Shown: positions 55,968 to 64,000 of the stretch, in pieces
Layout: each line of letters begins with the position of its first letter
Numbering within the stretch: position 1 is the stretch's first letter
Assembly: GCA_019722365.1 (NCBI GenBank)
Contig: JADFUC010000904.1
Location: 1-64,000, forward strand
Source of the DNA: Lithospermum erythrorhizon
Taxonomy: Eukaryota; Streptophyta; Magnoliopsida; Boraginales; Boraginaceae
Reading direction: 5' to 3'
Length of the DNA: 64,000 bases
Notes under the pieces: generated by a model
Databases searched by the model: none
Seen by the model: the letters and a program-made list of their open reading frames with translations, nothing else
Told to the model about the DNA's origin: nothing
Program-made: the position numbers and the translations under genes

Positions 55968-57573
55968 AGTAAAATATGCAACACATTTCAATCGACAAAG
56001 CGTAGCAGTTATTTTAAATAGCATGTAAGCATGTACTGTGAATTATCTAATTTTATAATTCTTTTGATATAAATATAAACGAATCAATTATTTCTTTGAA
56101 ATTAGGTTAATTATTTGTTGGATAAAAACGAATCAATTATTTTTGTAGACGTGCATTCTACTTTTGAAGCTTCTTGAGAGTTGTCTTGTGATGTATTGAT
56201 ATGGAAGATGGATTTGTATGGTATGTTTATATCATTATTCTTGTAATTATGTATTTTTTTCTTTCATATTTTTATATTTAACACTAATATATTTATTTTA
56301 TTTTTTGTGAATTTTTATTTTAGAACTTCTTGAGAGTTGTACTTGAATGTATCGATTTATTTCGATATTTTCTTGTATTTTGGACATTTGAAATTTATTA
56401 ATGATACAATTATTTAGACGATTAGGCTATTATTATTCTTGTATTTGGACATTTGAACTTATTATTAGTATTTGGACATTTGAACTTATTATTATTCATG
56501 TTTTTAGATATTTGGAGTTTTGAACTTTATTATGTTATTATTTTGGACTTTGGAGTTTATTATTATTGTTATTGTAAATATTGTATATAGTTAACCCAAA
56601 ATAAATAGGAAAATATAAATAAAAATCATGATAAAAAATCGTAAATAAAGGGCAAAATCCGAATAAATCGATTAAAATCAGTTTGGGATAATAGGGGCAG
56701 TTTTTGCTTTTGAAATCGGTTTCGATTTTTAGAAAATCAGATCGATTATTTTCTTGCGAGTTGGTTTAAATTAAGCGATAAATTTCATTAAGCGTCGGTT
56801 AAGAACTTTAGGTTTGTGGTGAAAGCTATTTAAAGAAGGGATGTACTAGGGTTTCTCAATAAGAAAAAACCTAGCCTCCACCATCTAAAAAGCTCACGCC
56901 CCCTCCTCTTGGAATCTATGAAAATCAAGAGCAATAATTGATATTCTTGCTTTGATTTTACCAAATCATTCGTATGTTATAGAAACTGAATAAGTTCAGC
57001 CTTGCGGTGTGTATATATGGATCAATTGTAGGCATTACTGTTGTCTTTGCTAAGCAAATTGAAATTTAAAAGAAGCGTCATTGAAAAAAACTTGTTGGTG
57101 ATTTTATTAAGCGCACTTTAAAAGTTCTTACATTAATTATGTATATATTATAATATATAATTTAGTTACGATTTATATAATTTAAAGTGTTTTACATTTT
57201 ATATGTTTATTTAGTTTTATTCAAGTTATTCATATAATTATCCTTCACTATCATCAAGCAATAAAACAAGAATATGTCAGTATCTATTTGGTGCTGTCTA
57301 TCACCTAGCAAGATAGTAGGAAGAGTTAAATTACTTGAGTCATTATCTCACTTTTATGCTTGTAAGATTATAAATAGGCACTCATTATATTGTATTCAAT
57401 ACAATTATAAAAACAATCAAAATATTCTCCTCCTTGTATTTTATTATCTTTATTTATTTACATTATTCTTAATTATATTTATAACACATGATATATTATT
57501 ACACTAGAGTTATCTACTCGACAGCATTTGATGAGCATATACGCTAGTCTTGCGGTTCTTGCCTTTCACATTC
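55968..57573. other. Region between LTR nest and PAP-B
   Basis: At 56,400-56,570 tatttggacatttgaacttatta is repeated in variants, resembling the 3' part of the hAT element at 20.9-21.0 kb. At 56,829-56,885 a TATA-like ctatttaaag followed by tactagggtttctc and a C/A-rich leader looks like a promoter and 5' leader of a gene or LTR, but the first ATG (near 56,918) gives only a few codons. No exon could be linked. Confidence 0.4.
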
Positions 57574-60500
57574 TTAACTTTTGATGATTCGGAAGCTATC
57601 TTCAACATTTCTTGAGTTGGCGTTGACAAACTGCCATGCACATGTATACACAAACGTAGTTTAAACAAAAAATAATAACATCTGACTGAATTTCTTGAAA
57701 CTTTAATAATGAACTAGATATATAGCTAGCAATTTAACTGAAAAATACTGCATACTACTTCATGCGTTATTACTCCGTTGAATATTAAACTGAAGGAAGT
57801 ACAAAATATGTTTTATATGTTGATATATATACTCAGATAATGACACAACTGGTCTCCAAATATATTGGTGCATATTAATCAATACACTCACATATAATGT
57901 TAAACACACAGTACTTGATGTCATATAAGTTTTTATATGCTCCTCGTTAGTAGGTAACCGTTAATTATAAGCAATCGTTGTGCAATATTTACATAACTCG
58001 AAGAAATAATTGTCCAAACATAAATTTCAGAGACTAAGGACCTGTTTGTTAAAATTATTAAAAATTTAAAATTAATTAATTCAACAGTTTTTTCATTAAT
58101 TTGTTTGATAACTAAATATTTTAAGAGCTGAATAAATTAAGATCTTATCAAGATCCTTAATGCATTTTTAAGTTAATTAAAATTCTTAACTTAATTTTTT
58201 TCTTTTAATCAAATTAGAAGTGATAAAGTCCAAATTTATATAATTCTCCCTCCATAATTTTGTTCACATCTCACTTATTTCTCTATTATTATTATTATTA
58301 TTATCATAATATTAATAATAATAATAATTAAAATAATAATAATTATTCAAAATTAAAATTAATACTATTATAATTATTTATTATTATAATTAATTTACTA
58401 TTCTTTATTATTAATGTTTATATTTTTTTTAATATAAATTTGTATTTTAGTAATCATATATTCTTCGTTCCAATTTGCCAATAAATAGCAAAATCTTATT
58501 AGGGTTGAGTATGTACTAATATATAAAGTTGACCACTTTTTTTTCCTTGATGGTGAAAAACCAATCTATTCTTCTTTTTGTTAGCGAGTTGTGGCACTGC
58601 GTGGTAGTTGTCCATGACATTTGGTATAACGGTTGAAGTGCAGCAGCATCTGGAACAAACTTAGATTATTTAGCACATTGTCCAACAACATATCCTATAC
58701 ATGTATGGTCATTTGGAGACTAACCAAAAGAGAGAATTTCATCTAGGTTAGAAGTCCCAAAATTGAGCATACGAACATATTTTCTCATGAATTCCAATTC
58801 AATTAATAAATTCTCAACATTCACCTTTAATTCAGAGTTGACAGTTAACATCTTATTATTTTCATCAATAAGAGTTCTATTTTCCCTCTTTTATACCTTT
58901 GGATCACCTTTCAACTTGGTACAATAGTCGAACAATTGTTTGTACTGTTCAATTAATCCTTTAATAGTCATCTTGCATCGTCCACGCAAGCAGTCGTAGG
59001 ATTCAGCTGACTTTTTCGTTGTCAAAGATGCAACAAAATTCCTAACACCGCTCTTATGTTTTTTGCTCTTTTCACAGCTTAAGGTAGCTTTATACTTCTT
59101 TTGTGAAAAAGTTGGACATTGAATCTGAATATGACCATAACCCTCACATTATTGACATTGAACCTTTGTAGCTTGATGATCCAGTCCTTTTTCAACATTT
59201 ATGTCTTGTAGGTACCTACGGTTGGACAAACTGTCACTGACATCTGGTTTGACAGTGTTGCCAGATCTTTTCTCTTTGAAACCTTGATCATCAAAAAACA
59301 TTGTAAATGTGATAAGAGAACCAATTAGTTCATCAACCTTCATGATAGAGATGTGATTCACCTCTTCTATGGCAACCACTTTGGAATTGAATCTCTTGGG
59401 AAAAGATATGAGTATCTTTTTAACAATCTTTCTTGGACATTGTTTCTCGAGGTTATAGAATTAGATTTGGATATCTCCGCTATGCGATAATAAGAAAGCT
59501 TCGATGATGATGGTCTCCTCTTCCTTCATTCTTAGATTCTCCAATTTGGCGATGAGAAGTTGACGAAGATACACACGAGCCTTGTGAGTTCCTTTAAATA
59601 CACATACAAGAGTTTCCCAACCTTCTTTGGCAGTACGAGGTTGAATCGATATATAATATTTATGTTCCACGCGCTACATGTGTTTCGTTCAAAATTCTTG
59701 AATTTTCCATTGAGGCTTCACGTTCCTTCTGATCCATTCAAATTCCGGGTTTTCAATCATGAATTGCCGTCATCTAACAAAAGTTGAGGAGGAGTCGACC
59801 CTAATAAACAATCTGCATTTTTATACCACTGGATCTCATAAGCATTCTGCCTTTCGATAAGCATAATTTGACCCATCAAGTTGTGGTGGACGACTTGTTG
59901 TACTTCCTTCATCTCACACACAAATTACAGGGATTTCACTTTTGTATGTCAGTGCGACTCACAATACTGCTTTGTTGGGTTTTTGTAATCTCACGTGAAA
60001 TAAATATGTTGGAACACGTTGTTAAACCATTTGTTATAACACTCGGACTGACACGATAAAACTAACAGAAAGTAAATAGTACAGGAAATAAAAACACGCG
60101 CCCTTAGATGAAGTAGCAGGTTGTTAGTCACAACTGCTGCTGAATTTGGGGGTAATGCGCAAGTGAAGATTTCACCCATAATGATGAGATATTCTGAAAT
60201 AAGGTTTTATACCAGACCTATTCTACTTCAATATAACAAAAGCAGTCGAAACCACAATTACTTATCCTAAATCAATATTTCACCGCGGTGTTGTTTAGTG
60301 TTTACAATAAAATTTCTCTCAATGCCATACTAACAAAGTGTTACAAACGGTCAGTACATCAGTTAAAAGCTTTAGAGAATGGCTTCTAACACATTCAGCC
60401 TACATAAAGAAATATAGTCTCTCAAATGTTTTTGTCTCACTCAAAACGTAGAGAAAATATAATATATGAAGTGATGTCTTCTCAGGTCTGCAGTGAGGCC

Positions 60501-62070
60501 TATATATAGTAGTAGGCACATCAATCACATATGTAAAAATCTTCCATAAATAATTTTTTCCATATCACACCATGTAATAATTATTTGGATACTTTCCTTT
60601 TTTCATAATCAATTAAATCTTAATATTCATGCTTGAGGAATATTCGAGCATCCGCGTATATTATAAGTTGAATACTCTCTGATAAATATTAAAATCGTGA
60701 AATTTCAATATGTACACAAGTTACGACGAGTAGCGAGCTGTTGTACCAAATGTCTTCTTTCTTGGTCGAAACAACTTGAGGCTATACAGTTTACATATTA
60801 TCCAATAAAATTGTACATGACAAAATAGTGACAACAACTCAATTTAACTATTTTTCGTTGGTGATGATGAACAGAAACAACTTAATAAATTCCGATTATT
60901 CGGATACGGTTATAATTGATTTGGACATTCAGTATTCAATCACTTGTAATTAGACTTCAGATTTCGAATTTTAATTTTCAGATTTAACAAATAGACCCTA
61001 AATCTAAACTTTTGTCAAAATTTGAATATTGTTTGTGCAATTATATATATGGATTATATTAGTGTAAGATGCAGTAATTAATATACTCCCTCCATCCCAC
61101 AAAGATTGTCCACTTTTTTTATAGTTGTAACTTTAAAACTTTAACCATAAATATATTTTTGTGTTGTATAATATTTTATAAAAAATATATCAATGGAAAG
61201 AGTTTGAAATGTACTTTCATTGATATAGTTTTCATCAAGTATTAAACAATACAAACAAAAATATCTACGGTCAAAATTCAAGAGGTATAATAAAAAATCA
61301 AAAGTGGACAATGTTTGTGAAATCGAGGATAAATAGTAAGAAATCGAGGATAAATAACTTGTGGTATATATAATCTGACCTCAAGCTTAAGTTCTTTCTT
61401 TGAAGCATGTACTCTTGCATAGCCATATTCAGAAATACGTCTCAGGCTCCAACCTTCCACCTATTAATCAATCAACAAATCAAAAATGCAAAAACAAACA
61501 CTTGCATATAATGATAACGGTGTTCTTATATCATTTACTAGGTTACTAAGTATTAAAAGAATATATTTTTCTTTCCTTATTATTTCTCTGAAATCATGAT
61601 TTTCTTAATCCATAATATACTTTCAGGATACTTGCATTGTTAGATATATCATACGTGGAAATCAAAGGGTATCACGGAAAATATATCAAAGGATATGTAT
61701 TCTTACAATGGAAGGGAAATCATCCAAGGAAAATCCAGCCATCCCAATGACAGCATGAATGGGAGCACTATAATTGAAATTGTCGAATGTATCAATTCCA
61801 TTGTCATCTTTTTTTGGCATAGCTTTGCATTCCTTCTTGTAGACAGCACATGTTCTCTCATAGTTGTGTACATGTCCAAACAGAACTATATCAACCTATT
61901 TATAATATGCAAAACATGCATTATATTAGTATGTCGTTTATTAATAAGCATAGATCAGTGGAAGTCTTACTTTGTTCTCCATTAGTAATGGTTCCACTGC
62001 TTGTACAAATTTGTCATCAACACTAGGTGAAAATATGTTTCCTTTGTTAGAAGAATACATGGGTCTGTGC
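57574..62070 (-). CDS. Second purple acid phosphatase (PAP-B), 3' four exons
   Basis: Minus-strand exons in coding order: 62070-61971, 61895-61707, 61460-61380, 57630-57574, with GT-AG boundaries at the same positions and phases as the last four exons of PAP-A. They encode HRPMYSSNKGNIF..., then [20 protein letters not shown] with the metal-binding GHVH, then VEGWSLRRISEYGYARVHAS, and end FVNANSRNVEDSFRIIKS-stop. Exon 1 of this set is one codon longer than its PAP-A partner (100 versus 97 nt). The preceding exon (WMK...TPWLIF) is not found up to 64,000, so the 5' part lies beyond the window, again behind a long intron, or is lost. A 3.75-kb final intron contains a SIRE remnant and a MITE. Same strand as PAP-A, so a tandem paralogue. 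Confidence 0.9.
58283..58350. repeat. (ATT/AAT)n microsatellite
   Basis: A run of attattatt followed by its inverse aataataat, able to fold back on itself. It lies in the last intron of PAP-B. Confidence 0.85.
58590..60836 (-). mobile_element. Truncated SIRE-lineage Copia element in PAP-B intron
   Basis: A minus-strand 5' LTR (about 59,985-60,836) is homologous to the LTRs at 14.9-21.6 kb: ctgacacgataaaactaac, aataatgatgagatatt, gtaggcacatcaatcacat, ccatgtaataatt. It is followed leftward by gag. No pol and no 3' LTR are found, so the element is truncated near 58,590. Confidence 0.78.
58600..59880 (-). pseudogene. SIRE-type gag remnant
   Basis: Minus-strand order: LDGSNYAYRKAECL near 59,870; IENPEFEW and VKPQWKIQEF near 59,720; HKYYISIQPRTAKEGWETLV with LRQLLIAKLENLRMKEEET (UBN2-type gag) at 59,510-59,670; VNHISIMKVDELIGSLITF at 59,300-59,360. 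Then comes a zinc knuckle with its second Cys context broken by a stop (VQCQ-stop-CEGYGHIQIQCP) near 59,130, a coiled coil (LIDENNKMLTVNSELKVNVE) near 58,840, and NLDEILSFG near 58,740. It is more complete than the copy at 16 kb and confirms the lineage of both. Confidence 0.82.
61084..61335. mobile_element. Stowaway-like MITE in PAP-B intron
   Basis: The left end is tactccctccatcccacaaa followed by gattgtccactttt. The right part is the inverse aaaagtggacaatgtttgtg, with the outermost bases decayed. The unit is about 250 bp and typical of plant Stowaway elements. Confidence 0.7.
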
Positions 62071-64000
62071 CTGTAAATACATAGTTACCGGGTCTATTAA
62101 ATTATTAGGTTGACAATTAAGAGAAGTAATAAGGACAATTAAAGTGACCAAAAGGAGACAAATAATAAGGACATTTAAGAAGCACGATGAGTTTACTACA
62201 GTCATCTCAACTGAATTATGACGTCTGACACTCTGACTATCATTCGAAAAAATTAAATAGAAATAAGTTATTTGATCGACTTCTCATATATATGTATTTA
62301 TAATCTTTACTCTCTTTTTTTATAATTAATATTATTCTTAATCTTCTTCGATGAGATTGAATACTAAAAGCTTGATGATTGATTAAGAAATGCGGTAGCT
62401 CAATGAGCGGTAAAAATTTATTAAAATATAATTACAATGACTTAATCAAATTAATTAAAATCAAGCCACTAAAAAATGACACGTGGCTAGAGTTCTCGAT
62501 CGAGCCCTAAATTTAATGTGAAACCCTTATACGAGCAAGGGTTTTACCGGAAAATAATACCAATTAATAGTTAAATTTAAATTTAGGGTTGGTAAAATTC
62601 TAATTTATCATTAAAAAAATAAAATTTGGGCCTCAAATTGAGGAGTTCTAGTTCGGGATTAAATAATGAAGACTCGAGAAGTTATGGGGATAAAAATAAA
62701 GGCTCTAAAAGTCGATATGAAAATGTGTTTGGCGCAGAAAAATATACGGAACCTCAAAATAGGCATCCCTTTTCTTTTTCTGGAGGCAAAGTAATTCTCA
62801 AATTTCCGACGGTTCAGAATCTTGCATTTCGAGAATTAACAGTTAAGATAAGTGATCCACGGAATTAAACCAATGTCGTAAGTATTCAAAACCCAAAGCC
62901 TATAAATAGCCCCTCTTTATTTAAGAAAATATCATCAACGTTCTAAATTCGGAAAATACGCGCTGCGAGAAAATGGAGGACACCTGCGAAATTACAAGTT
63001 AAATTTTTTTTAAGCCAAAAACACTACTTTGGGCGGTATGAAACATTTCAGATAGCTAAAATAGGCGCTTTGAAATTAAGATTACTACACAATGATAGTG
63101 TGAGTTTGAAACAAATCGATAAGATTACGTCTGATTTCTGAAGTGCTTTGCATATTCGGGGAATAAGCTAAGCGTTATTACGTAAAATCTTGCATGAACA
63201 CTTGCCAAAATCTCGGGTTAATTCGTCAATTTTCGAGATATATGAAATACTGAATATTAGATCCCACATAAGCGGAGTCCATGCGAAACAAGCTGCTAAG
63301 GTCCACAATACGTCGATTAATTATGCCGTGTGAGGTTGGGATCTGGCCTTGTCTTGTCATCCTTTAAGGACAAAGTCATGGGAACAGCCTGCACGAGTTC
63401 TGAGCAAAAATACATGGGTTAAATGAGACTGAAAACATGATGAGGCGAGAAAGGATAGTATTAAGAACTTGACCCACAGGGGTTAGGATACCTCGAAAGG
63501 CCTGGCTGCGTGTTCTAATCAAAGGGTGACTAATCGCATAGTGGAGGTTAGCGAAAAAACCCCTTGAGACCAAATATATGAGGCAGCTTCAGTATTTCTC
63601 ACGTTAGAGCGATACCGACTCCCAGCAATCGGTTTTCTTGAGATTGAGGGAATGTAAGGCACATTGACTCAATCTGTCTTTGTGGACTCGGAGGGACGGG
63701 CCTCAGGGACCATGGAAAGGCAGGTCGGGAAAGGAAGGAAGGCCTTACGCGCCATTGTTTTTTGACATAGAGGGCAAAGACAGACTAGGGTGCTGGGCGA
63801 GGGGCGTAGGCATGTCGTCGGCAGGAGGCGGTGAAGGGAAGGATTCATGGAAACCGCCGTGCAAATCGTGGAAGAGCGGAAATGGGAAAGTGGTGCGTGA
63901 ATTCAAGCCTTTGCAATAAGTATTCACATAGGAGTAGAGGCTTCTGAAGTTGGCTATATTCATGAGCAAACCCTCTGGAAATACTCGGTGATGGCGGTAC
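62071..64000. other. Right-edge sequence, probably PAP-B intron with insertions
   Basis: No PAP exon is seen. A TATA box with surroundings typical of an LTR promoter (cctataaatagcccctc) lies at about 62,900. From about 63,250 the base composition changes to GC- and purine-rich (ggtcgggaaaggaaggaagg near 63,723), unlike the rest of the window, with an open frame at 63,680-63,919 of no recognised domain. This last part could be an organelle-derived insert or a retrotransposon interior; I cannot decide. Confidence 0.45.

Noticed and set aside
49126..56830. One large hAT element spanning the LTR nest
   Set aside because: hAT-like patches occur near 49.1 kb and 56.4-56.7 kb, but I could not match termini or an 8-bp duplication.
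62626..62868. Open frame of 80 codons
   Set aside because: No recognisable domain and no intron signals. It precedes an LTR-like TATA box and is probably retrotransposon sequence.
63680..63919. Open frame of 79 codons at the right edge
   Set aside because: Gly/Lys-rich frame in purine-rich DNA with an overlapping antisense frame. No recognised protein.

Overview
The window reads as nuclear DNA of a eudicot plant. It is AT-rich, its genes are split by many GT-AG introns, and it holds plant-type SINEs, Stowaway-like MITEs, a hAT element, a Mutator-like foldback, a Cassandra-like TRIM, SIRE-lineage Copia remnants and long-LTR Ty3/gypsy elements. There are no operons, CRISPR arrays or prokaryotic signals.

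Only three host loci have good support. (1) 4,520-9,747 (+) is an intact seven-exon gene for a HAD-superfamily class IIA hydrolase of 325 residues. (2) 10,724-28,332 (-) is a complete thirteen-exon gene for a large purple acid phosphatase (PAP) of 644 residues, here called PAP-A. It becomes visible only when exons at 10.7-13.7 kb are joined to exons at 25.2-28.3 kb across an 11.5-kb intron. (3) 57,574-62,070 (-) holds the last four exons of a second, tandem PAP paralogue, PAP-B, whose 5' exons lie beyond the right edge. The HAD gene and PAP-A converge 3' to 3'. A possible orphan first exon with a mitochondrial-type presequence lies at 49,958.

Layout: 1.3-3.1 kb is a decayed hAT transposase joined to a LINE tail. 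4.5-9.7 kb is the HAD gene, with a SINE and a MITE in its introns. 10.7-28.3 kb is PAP-A. Its third intron holds a SIRE-lineage retrotransposon whose 5' LTR is split by a 3.8-kb hAT element, then a SINE, then a 1.2-kb Mutator-like foldback. 29.2-31.8 kb is a repeat-rich palindromic element carrying a TG...CA insertion. 35.9-38.3 kb is a solo gypsy-type LTR. 39.3-46.7 kb is a defective Ty3/gypsy element between 2.2-2.6-kb LTRs. 50.4-56.0 kb is an LTR inside an LTR, with a 5S-rRNA-bearing TRIM inside the inner one. 57.6-62.1 kb is PAP-B, whose last intron also holds a SIRE remnant.

The window is best understood as a tandem PAP locus inflated by nested transposons. Several insertions can be ordered in time because their target-site duplications, and in one case the empty site, are readable. 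I found no evidence for a wholly new biological system. The strongest observations are the recovered split PAP gene, the nesting order, and SIRE insertions in introns of both PAP paralogues.
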